A stretch of 64,000 nt of DNA from Cryobacterium sp. Y11 (GTDB taxonomy: Bacteria; Actinomycetota; Actinomycetes; Actinomycetales; Microbacteriaceae), in the NCBI RefSeq assembly GCF_002929535.1, contig NZ_PJJO01000055.1, positions 124,001-188,000 on the forward strand, given 5' to 3'. Below the pieces are notes generated by a model. That model did no database searches, was not told where the DNA came from, and saw only the letters and a list, made by a program, of their open reading frames with translations. Position 1 is the stretch's first letter. Each line of letters opens with the position of its first letter. Position numbers and translations under genes: made by a program. Positions 18,076-26,542 of this stretch are shown here, piece by piece.

Positions 18076-18146
18076 GTGGACGGGGCCCGGGCCCCGTCCA
18101 CGGGCCCAGTTTAGAAACTGGGCCCGGGTTCATAAGGTGGGCCCGG
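18076..18146. repeat. Dispersed GGGCCC palindromic repeat, copy A
   Basis: Two adjacent perfect dyads fill the hpaE-hpaD gap. The first is 26 bp (18076-18101), centred on GGGCCCGGGCCC. The second has 12-bp arms starting CGGGCCCAGTTT (18101-18126) around a central AG. A conserved tail TAAGGTGGGCCCGG follows. Related copies lie at 23298-23362 and 55605-55670. Copy A and the 55.6-kb copy share a 33-bp identical core. Confidence 0.92.
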
Positions 18147-18223
18147 CAGCACCGCCCCCGGGCTAACGCTGGCCGCCTCGATACCCAGCTCTACGCATCC
18201 GTTTACTCAACGAGGAGAACCCC

Positions 18224-19297
18224 ATGACCAATCCGATCCCCACTCCCGCCGCTACCCCGCCCGATATCCTGCGCTGCGCCTACATGGACATCGTCGTGAC
18301 CGACCTCGCCACGTCGCGCGAGTTCTACGTGGACATTCTCGGTCTCGTCGTTACCGAGGAGAGCGACACCGAGATCTACCTGCGCAGCTTCGAAGAGTTC
18401 ATCCACCACAACCTCGTGCTGCGCCAGGGGCCCATCGCCGCCGTCGCCGCGATGGCGTTCCGGGTGCGCAGCCCCAAAGACGTCGACCTGGCCGAGGCCT
18501 ACTACCAGGAGCTCGGCTGCCGCACCGAACGCCGCACCGAGGGCTTCGTGACAGGTATCGGCGACAGCGTGCGCGTCGAAGACCCGCTGGGCTTTCCGTA
18601 CGAATTCTTCTTCGCGACCACCCACGTGGAGCGCCTCGCCTGGCGTTATGACCTGCAGGGCCCGGGCGCGCTCGTGCGCCTCGACCACTTCAACCAGGTC
18701 ACCCCCGACGTCGGCCGCGGCCGCACCTACCTCGAAGACCTGGGCTTTCGCGTCACCGAAGACATTCAGGACTCCGACGGCGTCACCTACGCGGCCTGGA
18801 TGCGCCGCAAGGATACCGTGCACGACACCGCCCTCACCGGCGGAAACGGGCCACGCATGCACCACATCGCCTTCTCAACGCACGAGAAGCACAACATTAT
18901 TTACATCTGCGACAAGCTCGGCGCTCTGCGCAAGAGCGACCTGATCGAGCGCGGACCCGGTCGTCACGGCGTCTCGAACGCGTTCTACCTCTATCTACGC
19001 GATCCAGACGGCCACCGCGTCGAGATCTACACGCAGGACTACTACACCGGCGACCCCGACAACCCCGTCGTCACCTGGGACGTGCACGACAACCAGCGTC
19101 GCGACTGGTGGGGCAACCCCGTCGTACCCAGCTGGTACACGGATGCCTCGCTCGTGCTCGACCTCGACGGCAACCCGCAGCCGGTGATCGAGCGCACCGA
19201 ATCCAGCGAAATGGCCGTGACCGTGGGAGCCGACGGCTTCTCCTACACCCGCAAGGACGACGAGCTGGCCGGCTTCAAACTCGGCACCACCCTTTAG
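18224..19297 (+). CDS. hpaD: Homoprotocatechuate (3,4-dihydroxyphenylacetate) 2,3-dioxygenase
   Basis: This type-I extradiol dioxygenase cleaves the ring next to the hydroxyls of 3,4-dihydroxyphenylacetate. At 357 aa it carries two VOC repeats. The metal ligands are at H155 (VRLDHFNQ), H214 (RMHHIAF) and E267 (HRVEIY). These positions are the same as I recall for the Fe(II) enzyme of Brevibacterium fuscum and the Mn(II) enzyme MndD of Arthrobacter. Whether Fe or Mn is used cannot be read from these residues. AAC GAG GAG precedes the ATG, giving a clear ribosome site (AACGAGGAGAACCCC). The hydratase gene follows after 12 nt. Confidence 0.96.
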   Translation: MTNPIPTPAATPPDILRCAYMDIVVTDLATSREFYVDILGLVVTEESDTEIYLRSFEEFIHHNLVLRQGPIAAVAAMAFRVRSPKDVDLAEAYYQELGCRTERRTEGFVTGIGDSVRVEDPLGFPYEFFFATTHVERLAWRYDLQGPGALVRLDHFNQVTPDVGRGRTYLEDLGFRVTEDIQDSDGVTYAAWMRRKDTVHDTALTGGNGPRMHHIAFSTHEKHNIIYICDKLGALRKSDLIERGPGRHGVSNAFYLYLRDPDGHRVEIYTQDYYTGDPDNPVVTWDVHDNQRRDWWGNPVVPSWYTDASLVLDLDGNPQPVIERTESSEMAVTVGADGFSYTRKDDELAGFKLGTTL

Positions 19298-19309
19298 AAA
19301 GAAGCGCGC

Positions 19310-20095
19310 ATGCTTGACCAGTCAGTCATTGAAGAGATCGCCGACGAACTCGTCGCGGCCGGTCGAACCCGGTCGACCGTTCCCCTTCTGAGCGTGCGCT
19401 ACCCCGGCATGACCGTCGACGATGCCTACGCCGTGCAGAGTCTGTGGAAGGAGCGCGGCATCGCGGCCGGCCGCCGGCTGGTCGGGCGCAAAATCGGCCT
19501 GACTTCCAAGGTCATGCAGGTCGCGACCGGTATCACCGAACCCGACTATGGGGTGATTTTTGGCGACGAGGTCTACGAAAATGGGTCGAGCATCCGTTTC
19601 GACAGCTTCTCGAACGTGCGGATCGAGGTCGAGCTCGCGTTCGTGCTCGGCAAGCCGCTGTCCGGCCCGAACTGCACCCTGTTCGACGTGCTCGACGCGA
19701 CCGACTACGTCGTGCCGGCGCTGGAAATCCTCAGCTCGCGCATCGAGATGGCCGGCCGCACGATTGTCGACACCATCTCCGACAACGCGGCGATGGGCGG
19801 AATGGTGCTGGGCGGTATACCCGTGAAGGTCGGCGACATCGACCTGCGCTGGGTGTCGGCGCTGCTCTACCGCAACCAGACCATTGAGGAATCTGGCGTG
19901 GCCGCCGCCGTGCTGAACCACCCCGCTGCCGGCGTCTTCTGGCTGGCGAACAAGCTCGCCCAGCACGGAACCAGCCTCGAGGCCGGGGAAATCATTCTGG
20001 CTGGCTCGTTCACCCGCCCGATGTGGGTGGAACGGGGCGACACCGTGCACGCCGATTACGGACCATTGGGAGCCATTACATGCCGATTCGAGTAG
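19310..20095 (+). CDS. hpaH: 2-oxo-hept-4-ene-1,7-dioate hydratase
   Basis: The 261-aa protein belongs to the hydratase branch of the FAH superfamily (MhpD/HpaH). Visible blocks are RKIGLTSKVMQVATGITEPD, YGVIFGDEVYENGSSIRFD, then IEVELAFVLGKPL carrying the metal-binding acids, and LEILSSRIEM. The DYGVIFGD and TEPDYG segments are characteristic of the oxo-heptenedioate and oxo-pentenoate hydratases. The reaction adds water before aldol cleavage by HpaI. The gene follows hpaD closely and its last 16 nt overlap the hpaI start. Confidence 0.94.
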   Translation: MLDQSVIEEIADELVAAGRTRSTVPLLSVRYPGMTVDDAYAVQSLWKERGIAAGRRLVGRKIGLTSKVMQVATGITEPDYGVIFGDEVYENGSSIRFDSFSNVRIEVELAFVLGKPLSGPNCTLFDVLDATDYVVPALEILSSRIEMAGRTIVDTISDNAAMGGMVLGGIPVKVGDIDLRWVSALLYRNQTIEESGVAAAVLNHPAAGVFWLANKLAQHGTSLEAGEIILAGSFTRPMWVERGDTVHADYGPLGAITCRFE

Positions 20096-20907
20096 CAGCA
20101 GAGCCGACCTTCCGCGACGTTCTCGCGGAAACCGCACGGGCGCAGATGGGAATGTGGGTGTGCTCCGGCAGCGCGCTGGTCGCGGAAATTTGCGCTAGCA
20201 GCGGGCTCGATTGGCTGCTGATCGACACCGAACACAGTCCGAATGGCCTCGAGTCGACGCTCAGTCAGCTGCAGGCCGTGCATGGCTACCCGATCGTGCC
20301 ATTAGTGCGCGCTCCGATCGGAGATCGGGTCGTCGTGAAGCAGCTACTCGACCTCGGGGCGCAAAATCTGCTCATTCCCATGGTCGATACCGCCGAGCAC
20401 GCCCGCGATATGGTGGCCGCGGTGCGCTACCCGCCGCGCGGCGTGCGCGGCGTGGGCAGCGCCCTCGCCCGCGCCTCGCGCTGGAACCGCATCGACGATT
20501 ACCTGGCGAGCGCCGACGAAACGATCTCACTGTTCGTGCAGATCGAGACAGCGGATGCCGTGGCTAACATCGCCGAGATCGCCGCCGTCGACGGCATCGA
20601 CGGTCTGTTCATCGGCCCATCCGACCTCGCAGCCTCGATGGGCTTGCTCGGCCAACAGGACCACCCCGACGTCGTTGCATCGGTCGAGCACTGCATTCGC
20701 ACCATCACGGAGCTCGGCAAGCCCGTCGGCGTCAATGCCTTCGCGCCCGCGACCGCCGACCGTTACCTGGCGGCGGGCGCCCGCTTCGTGCTCGTTGGCG
20801 CCGATGTGGCCATCCTCGCTCGGGCCTCGGAGAAGCTCGCCGCGACCTACATCGGGCCCAACGCCACTGGACCGGCGGGCGATGCCGTTCCACGGCCAAG
20901 TTACTGA
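20080..20907 (+). CDS. hpaI: 4-hydroxy-2-oxo-heptane-1,7-dioate aldolase
   Basis: This class-II pyruvate aldolase splits 4-hydroxy-2-oxoheptanedioate into pyruvate and succinic semialdehyde. The 275-aa protein has the HpaI blocks MGMWVCSGSALVAEI, WLLIDTEHSPNG (D49, H52, the catalytic His-Asp region), PLVRAPIGD (R77) and a metal-binding glutamate in FVQIETADAVANI. IGPSDLAASMG supplies the second acidic ligand. The start ATG 20080 lies inside hpaH and has GGGAG nine nt upstream. Succinic semialdehyde can pass to the divergent SSADH. Confidence 0.95.
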   Translation: MPIRVAAEPTFRDVLAETARAQMGMWVCSGSALVAEICASSGLDWLLIDTEHSPNGLESTLSQLQAVHGYPIVPLVRAPIGDRVVVKQLLDLGAQNLLIPMVDTAEHARDMVAAVRYPPRGVRGVGSALARASRWNRIDDYLASADETISLFVQIETADAVANIAEIAAVDGIDGLFIGPSDLAASMGLLGQQDHPDVVASVEHCIRTITELGKPVGVNAFAPATADRYLAAGARFVLVGADVAILARASEKLAATYIGPNATGPAGDAVPRPSY

Positions 20908-20930
20908 GCGCCGAATGCGAGAATAAGACG

Positions 20931-21671
20931 GTGTCGATCCCCGAATTCGCCGAGACAGCTCCCAGCCCCCAGCCGGCACCCGCCGTGCACTCGCAGACGC
21001 TGTCGCGAGGAATTCGCGTGCTGGAGATTCTTGCTGGAACCGACCAACCGATGAGCATCGTCGAACTCGCCGCAGCCCTTGAGGTGCACCGCTCGATCGC
21101 CTATCGCATCCTCCGCACCCTCGAAGATCACGGCCTCGTCGTGCGGGACCCGGCCGGACTGGTGCGGCTCGGCCCGCGCCTGGCCGCCCTGGCGCGCGGC
21201 GTATCCCGTGACTTGCAGGCCGCTGCCCTGCCCGTGCTCACCCGCATTGCCAATGACCTTGGCATGACCACGTTCATCGCCGTGCTCGACCAGAGCGAAA
21301 TCGTCACGCTCGTGAGCATCGCGCCTCGTAAGGCCCACGCGGTTGTCGCGCAGCAGCCCGGCACGCAGCATCCGCTGAACAGGGGCGCGCCGGGAATCGC
21401 CATTCAGTCTGGGCTGGGCGCCGCGCAGTGGGCCGCGCTGGGACACGCGGAAACGCGCCGCAGCGAGACCGGCGAGGTCGCTGCCCTCGGCTACGCCTCG
21501 AGCCACAACGAGGTTATTCCCGGCCTGTCTTCGATCGCCGTTCCACTGCTCGTGCCCGGGGAATCACCCGCCTCCCTCGCCGTCGTCTATATCTCGAGTC
21601 TGCACTCCCCCACCGACATTGGCGCAGCGCTCACCGCAGCCGCGCGCACGATCGTCGCCGAACTCAGCTAG
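20931..21671 (+). CDS. IclR-family transcriptional regulator
   Basis: The 246-aa protein has an N-terminal winged helix (about residues 22-80: LSRGIRVLEILAGTDQPMSI, then HRSIAYRILRTLEDHGLVVR) and a C-terminal GAF-like effector domain. The latter contains VAQQPGTQHPLNRGAPGIAI and IPGLSSIAVPLL. It begins with a GTG 23 nt after hpaI and ends the plus-strand run. IclR proteins commonly control aromatic catabolic genes. Here it could govern the downstream MHS transporter or the whole hpa set, alongside the GntR regulator upstream. Confidence 0.92.
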   Translation: MSIPEFAETAPSPQPAPAVHSQTLSRGIRVLEILAGTDQPMSIVELAAALEVHRSIAYRILRTLEDHGLVVRDPAGLVRLGPRLAALARGVSRDLQAAALPVLTRIANDLGMTTFIAVLDQSEIVTLVSIAPRKAHAVVAQQPGTQHPLNRGAPGIAIQSGLGAAQWAALGHAETRRSETGEVAALGYASSHNEVIPGLSSIAVPLLVPGESPASLAVVYISSLHSPTDIGAALTAAARTIVAELS

Positions 21672-21920
21672 TTACCGAGCCACGCACAGGCTCTGCAGTC
21701 CTACCCGAACGGTCGACCCCGCGTGCCGGGCGCGCACGTTCAGGGCGACCTGTGCCAGTCAAAAAGACGGACAATAATGATCCCGCACAATACTGACCAA
21801 TAGGTAGGTAATCTTTGATTTTGCTGCCATACTGCCCCCGTGCCGGTTTTCCCCGCACGATCCACACACTTTGCAGCAGCACCCGACCCAGCACCGCAGT
21901 GAGATACAAGGGAGTATTCC

Positions 21921-23264
21921 ATGGCTATAACGACCGCGCGCACCGGCACCAGCGCTAAACGGAACGAAGAACGGCGGGTCCTTGCCGGCACCATGGTGGG
22001 CACCACCATCGAGTGGTATGACTTCTTCATCTACGCCCAGGCCGCCGGCCTCGTGCTCGCCGGTCTGTTCTTCGCCCCACTCGCCGGAGAAAACGACACG
22101 CTGGCCCAGCTGATCGCCTGGGCCTCGCTCGGTATCAGCTTTTTGTTCCGCCCGCTCGGCGCCATCGTTGCCGGACACCTCGGCGACCGCATCGGCCGCA
22201 AGGCGATGCTCGTCTTCACCCTGATCATGATGGGCGCGGCCACCGCGCTGATCGGTCTGCTGCCCACCTTTGACCAGATCGGCGTCTGGGCACCGATTCT
22301 GCTGATCGTGCTGCGCATTCTGCAGGGCTTCTCGGCGGGCGGCGAATGGGGCGGCGCCGCGCTCATGAGTGTCGAGCACGCCCCCATCAACAAGCGCGGA
22401 TTCTTCGGCGCCTACCCGCAGATCGGCGTTCCGGTCGGTCTGATCCTCGCCACCGGCGTGATGATCGCTGTGACCACCTCGATGAGCGCAGAGGCGTTCC
22501 TCAGCTGGGGCTGGCGCATCCCATTCCTCGTCTCCGTGCTGCTCATCGTCGTCGGCTGGGTCGTTCGCCGCGCAGTCGCCGAGAGCCCGGTCTTCAAAGA
22601 GATGCAGACCCGCAAGAAGGAATCCGCTGCCCCGCTCAAGCAGCTGTTCCAGAATCACTCGCGTCAGGTCATCCTCACCGCGCTTATCTTCATCGCCAAC
22701 AACGCGGCCGGCTACATGCTCATCGCGTTCTTCAGCTCTTACGCCACCAAGCCCGCCGAAGCCGGCGGACTTGGCATGGAGCGCACCCCGGTGCTGATCG
22801 CGAGCACCGTCGCGGCCGTATTCTGGCTCGCCTCGACCATGGGCGGCGGCATCCTCTCCGACAAAATCGGCCGGGTGCGCACCTTCCAGATCGGCTACGG
22901 CTTTCTATTTATCTGGGCCATCCCCATGTTCCTGCTCATCGACACCGGCGACATCGTCTGGTTCGCGTTCTCCCTCATCATTCTGGCGAGCGGACTCGGC
23001 CTCTCCTACGGCCCGCAGGCCGCACTCTACGCGGAGATGTTCCCCGCCCAGGTGCGCTACTCGGGTGTCTCGATCGGCTATGCCCTCGGCGCCATTCTCG
23101 GCGGAGCCTTCGCCCCGCTGATCGCCCAGCTGTTGCTCGATCAGACCGGCCAGACGGTCTCGATCGGCATCTACCTCATGGTGCTGGCCGCGATCTCGTT
23201 TGTCGCAGTGACCCTCGTGAAAGAGACTCGCGGGGTTCCACTGGGCGTCAGCACGCACGAGTAG
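21921..23264 (+). CDS. MHS-family MFS transporter, probable aromatic or carboxylic acid/H+ symporter
   Basis: The 447-aa, 12-helix protein has the metabolite:H+ symporter signature, MVGTTIEWYDFFIYAQAAGL in helix 1 and GHLGDRIGRKAMLV between helices 2 and 3. GFSAGGEWGGAALMSVEHAP lies in helix 4, and the second half has ILSDKIGRVRTF. This subfamily includes shikimate, proline/betaine and alpha-ketoglutarate carriers. Its place directly behind the hpa genes and IclR suggests uptake of 4-hydroxyphenylacetate or homoprotocatechuate (inference). It is separated by about 250 nt from the IclR gene, so it probably has its own promoter. Confidence 0.92.
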   Translation: MAITTARTGTSAKRNEERRVLAGTMVGTTIEWYDFFIYAQAAGLVLAGLFFAPLAGENDTLAQLIAWASLGISFLFRPLGAIVAGHLGDRIGRKAMLVFTLIMMGAATALIGLLPTFDQIGVWAPILLIVLRILQGFSAGGEWGGAALMSVEHAPINKRGFFGAYPQIGVPVGLILATGVMIAVTTSMSAEAFLSWGWRIPFLVSVLLIVVGWVVRRAVAESPVFKEMQTRKKESAAPLKQLFQNHSRQVILTALIFIANNAAGYMLIAFFSSYATKPAEAGGLGMERTPVLIASTVAAVFWLASTMGGGILSDKIGRVRTFQIGYGFLFIWAIPMFLLIDTGDIVWFAFSLIILASGLGLSYGPQAALYAEMFPAQVRYSGVSIGYALGAILGGAFAPLIAQLLLDQTGQTVSIGIYLMVLAAISFVAVTLVKETRGVPLGVSTHE

Positions 23265-23297
23265 CTTCCAGTAAAATCCGACCGTGCTCGCTTCTGA

Positions 23298-23362
23298 CCG
23301 GGCCCGGGCCAAGAAAGCGGGCCCATGATCGATTATGGGCCCGCTGCCGTAAGGTGTGCCCG
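23298..23362. repeat. Dispersed GGGCCC palindromic repeat, copy B (diverged)
   Basis: CCGGGCCCGGGCC (23298-23310) is followed by a hairpin with perfect 10-bp arms GCGGGCCCAT / ATGGGCCCGC (23317-23344, 8-nt loop) and the tail TAAGGTGTGCCCG. The order of elements matches copies A and C, but the arms differ. It lies between two convergent transporter genes and could terminate both. Confidence 0.8.
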
Positions 23363-23376
23363 TCCGCCCACCGAAG

Positions 23377-24795
23377 CTAGACGCGTGTCAGCCGTGATCG
23401 TCGCGAGGCGACTTCCGCGCCGGCCTGCGCGTCGAGGCGCCAGGCCTCGATCGCTGGCACCAGAAGCAGCACGGCCACAATGACGAACGCCCAGCGGTAT
23501 CCGAGCGACGCCGCGCCCGGGTCAACCAGCGAAGCGCCGGCCGTCGTGGCGCGCACGATGAGTGAAGCCACGGCAATGCCGAGCCCGGCGGCCACCTGCT
23601 GGAGGGTCGATGCGAGGGTATTAGCCCCAGAGGTGAGCGCGGGCGGCACGTCGGCGAACTGCACCGAGTTGTACGCGCTAAACCCGATCGAACGGAACAC
23701 CCCGCTCGCACAGAGCAACACTGCGATAACGGTGATGGGCGTGGACGGCTCAATGAACGCGCACAGCACAAACACGGCAGCACCGCAGAGATTGCTGCCC
23801 ACGATCACCCAGCGAAATCCGAACCAACGAATCAGCGGGCTTGTTGCCGGCTTGATGATGACATTGCCAACGAACACGGCCATCACCAGCAGCCCGGCCT
23901 GCACCGCACTCCAACCGAACCCGATCTGGAACAGAAGCACAAACAAGAACGGCGCGGCACCGATGAGGAGTCGGTAGACACCGCCGCCGACGTTACCTAC
24001 CCGAAAGGTCGGGATGGCCAGTGGGGTCAAATTGAGCAGCGGATGCTTCGCGCGCCGCGTCTGCAGCACGGCACAGCCGCCGCCGACGGCCGCCAGTGAG
24101 AGCAGCCCGCCGGCCCACCACCAATTCGCTGCGCTTGACCCGACCTGTTCCATGCCGAGCACGAGCGCGGCGAGCGCCACCCCTACCAGCACAAACCCGG
24201 CCCAGTCCAGCCGGTGCCGCTGCACCGGGTCGGTCGTCGGCACCAGTCGGAGCGTCGCCAGAAAGGCGACGATGCCGATCGGCACGTTGATCAGAAAGAT
24301 CCACTGCCAGCCGATGGTGTCAGCGAGCACTCCGCCGATCACGGGCGCGAGCACGGGCGCCAACAGGGCGGGCCAGGTGAGGTAGGCCATGGCATCCAAC
24401 AGGTCACGCTTATCAATCGCGCGCAGAACGGCGAGCCGCCCGACGGGCACCATCATCGCGCCGCCCACCCCTTGGAGCACGCGCATGGCGACGAGCATCG
24501 GAAGCGTCGTGCTGAGCGCACAGAGAGCGGATGCCACGGTGAAGATCACGATCGCCCAGGCGAAGATGCGCTTGGTACCGAAGCGGTCGGCCAGCCATCC
24601 GCTCACCGGAACGCCGATCGCCAGGGTGAGCAGGTACGCCGTCATGGCGATGTTGATATCGACGGCGTTCACGCCGAGATCCCGCGCCATGGCCGGCGCG
24701 GCGGTCTGGATGATCGTGCCGTCGAGGATCTCCATGAAGAACGTACCCGCGACGAGCAGGGCGAGGGGCCGGTTAAGGGTCGTCGATCGGGTCAT
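23377..24795 (-). CDS. MFS transporter, DHA2/EmrB-type multidrug efflux
   Basis: The 472-aa protein has about 14 hydrophobic segments and DHA2 motifs: FFMEILDGTIIQTAAPAMA in helix 1, GWLADRFGTKRIFAW between helices 2 and 3, and GVGGAMMVPVGRLAVLRA in helix 4. Motif C follows, with APVLAPVIGG. Helix 1 carries the acidic residue typical of this drug:H+ antiporter group. ATG 24795 is preceded by GGAGG at 8 nt; an upstream in-frame start at 24813 is less likely. It converges with the MHS transporter. The substrate is unknown. Confidence 0.92.
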   Translation of the reverse strand: MTRSTTLNRPLALLVAGTFFMEILDGTIIQTAAPAMARDLGVNAVDINIAMTAYLLTLAIGVPVSGWLADRFGTKRIFAWAIVIFTVASALCALSTTLPMLVAMRVLQGVGGAMMVPVGRLAVLRAIDKRDLLDAMAYLTWPALLAPVLAPVIGGVLADTIGWQWIFLINVPIGIVAFLATLRLVPTTDPVQRHRLDWAGFVLVGVALAALVLGMEQVGSSAANWWWAGGLLSLAAVGGGCAVLQTRRAKHPLLNLTPLAIPTFRVGNVGGGVYRLLIGAAPFLFVLLFQIGFGWSAVQAGLLVMAVFVGNVIIKPATSPLIRWFGFRWVIVGSNLCGAAVFVLCAFIEPSTPITVIAVLLCASGVFRSIGFSAYNSVQFADVPPALTSGANTLASTLQQVAAGLGIAVASLIVRATTAGASLVDPGAASLGYRWAFVIVAVLLLVPAIEAWRLDAQAGAEVASRRSRLTRV

Positions 24796-24901
24796 TCTCT
24801 TATCCTCCCCCACCGGAACAGGCAGGCCGTGCCAGATTTGCTGGCCGCGCGCACGATTGACGGATGGTCGCCGGCCAGGCCGATCACGCTATCGTCGAGG
24901 A

Positions 24902-26464
24902 ATGCCGAACCTGCCATCAGACCCGGACAACGTCACTGACCTGGCCACCTATCGCGCGCAGATGGTCGCCTGGACGGCTGCGGACGGCCTCGACAACGTC
25001 GGTGGGCCATCGGCGATCGGTGGGGCTGATGAGTTCTCCTGGGGTGAGCAAGGCACACAGCCGCTGCCCCTGCACCCGGCGCGCGAAGCACCCACGCAGT
25101 TTCGTCTGCGCGTTGACCTGGTCGGTACGGCGCCCCCGCTGTGGCGGAGTCTGGTCGTCCCAGCCCACCTCACCCTCGATCTGCTGCACGACGTGGTGCA
25201 GGTGGCCATGGGCTTCACCAACAGCCACCTGCACCGGTTCGCTCTCGCCCAAGACCCGCTCGGCCGCGAATTCGAGGGCATCCTCACACCGTTCGATGTG
25301 GCGGAAGGTGACACCGGCATTCACGAGAGCACGTTACGCCTGGACCAGCTGCTGGCCAGTCCCGGTGACACGCTCCTCTATACCTATGATTTCGGCGATG
25401 ATTGGGAGCATCTTCTGACCCTGGAGTCTATTGGGCCCCTGACCGGTGACGATACGACCGGTGGCGATGCGACGGATGCCGTACTGGCGGCACGCTGCGT
25501 CGCCGGAGCACGCACGGGGCCGGCCGAAGATGTCGGCGGCGTGAACGGTTGGGAGGAACTGCTCGCCCTGGCCACCAGCGGCCCCGGCAACGGCTACCCG
25601 GAGCAATGGGAGACGGTGCGAATTCTGGGCCTGAAAGGCGTCGTCGACGAGATCGACCTAAACATGATCAACCGTGGCCTGGCGCGCCTGGCGGGGGCGG
25701 CAACTGCTCTGGATTGGTTGCGCGCTCAGCCGATCGGCACGAAGGGTCCGTCGGCGCTGGCCGTTCTGGTGGCCAAACAAAGCCCGGCAGCGCAGCAGGT
25801 TCTCGCCGGCTACCTGGCCGCCGCCGAGCTGTCCGAGCCGATCACGCGAGGCGAGGCGGAGTCGGCCACGGCCGTGATCCGCACGTTCCTCGGAAAGGTG
25901 GGCGCCGGCATCCGCTTCACCGACGCCGGCTATTTGCAGCCAGCAGCGGTGCGAGCGATCATGCTTGCCCTGGATCCGAAGCGGCGGTGGCGCGGACCGG
26001 CCAATCGCGAAGTACAGGCCTACCCGGTGATGCAACTGCGCGAGACGGTAACCCTGCTTCGGCTGACCCGCAAGTTCAAGGGGGAGCTGCTGTTGACGGC
26101 CCACGGCCGAGCACTGCAGGATGACCCGGTGGGATTGCTGAAGTATATTGCAGCGTCTTTGCCGGCCGAGCGCACCGCCGCCGGCTCGGATATCGCGTTG
26201 CTGTTGCTGTTGCTAGTGGCAGCCGGCGAAGTCACGAACCTGGACACGCAGATCGACCTGCTCAGCTCGATGATCGGCTGGAGCTATCAGGGGCCCGGGC
26301 TGCATGGCAACCTGCATGCACTCCGGGATGCCTTCGACACTCGGGAAGTGCTCGTCTGGGCTGGCTTGGGCCAGTTCTTTCCGCCGGTGGGGTCGGAATC
26401 AAGCGGGCTCGAGGCGCCGCGCGCACGGATGCTGGCGCGCGCCGCACTGACGACCTGGACCTGA
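24902..26464 (+). CDS. Plasmid pRiA4b ORF-3-like domain protein
   Basis: The 520-aa protein carries the PF07929-type domain in its first 230 residues. The blocks are FRLRVDLVGTAPPLWRSLVV, LDLLHDVVQVAMGFTNSHLH, LYTYDFGDDWEHLLTLE and GPAEDVGGVNGWEELL, which are the family's hallmark strings. The remaining 290 residues are Ala/Leu-rich and mostly helical, with no motif I recognise. The family is widespread but has no established biochemical role. GAGGA directly abuts the ATG, so initiation may be weak; no better upstream start is visible. The gene diverges from the DHA2 transporter. Confidence 0.88.
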   Translation: MPNLPSDPDNVTDLATYRAQMVAWTAADGLDNVGGPSAIGGADEFSWGEQGTQPLPLHPAREAPTQFRLRVDLVGTAPPLWRSLVVPAHLTLDLLHDVVQVAMGFTNSHLHRFALAQDPLGREFEGILTPFDVAEGDTGIHESTLRLDQLLASPGDTLLYTYDFGDDWEHLLTLESIGPLTGDDTTGGDATDAVLAARCVAGARTGPAEDVGGVNGWEELLALATSGPGNGYPEQWETVRILGLKGVVDEIDLNMINRGLARLAGAATALDWLRAQPIGTKGPSALAVLVAKQSPAAQQVLAGYLAAAELSEPITRGEAESATAVIRTFLGKVGAGIRFTDAGYLQPAAVRAIMLALDPKRRWRGPANREVQAYPVMQLRETVTLLRLTRKFKGELLLTAHGRALQDDPVGLLKYIAASLPAERTAAGSDIALLLLLLVAAGEVTNLDTQIDLLSSMIGWSYQGPGLHGNLHALRDAFDTREVLVWAGLGQFFPPVGSESSGLEAPRARMLARAALTTWT

Positions 26465-26542
26465 ACGGGGAGCGAAGGCCGCGTACGACCTGTCGGCTGA
26501 GCGCGGCCGCTTCGGTCTCGACCGCGCGAGCCAGTGCGCTGC

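Noticed and set aside
16490..18133. 547-codon minus-strand frame opposite hpaE and the GntR 3' end
   Set aside because: Its sequence is the Gly/Arg/Val-rich shadow expected opposite a GC-rich gene, and the plus strand has clear aldehyde dehydrogenase motifs.
23480..23977. 165-codon plus-strand frame inside the DHA2 transporter gene
   Set aside because: Thr/Ser/Asn-rich antisense shadow of a membrane protein gene.
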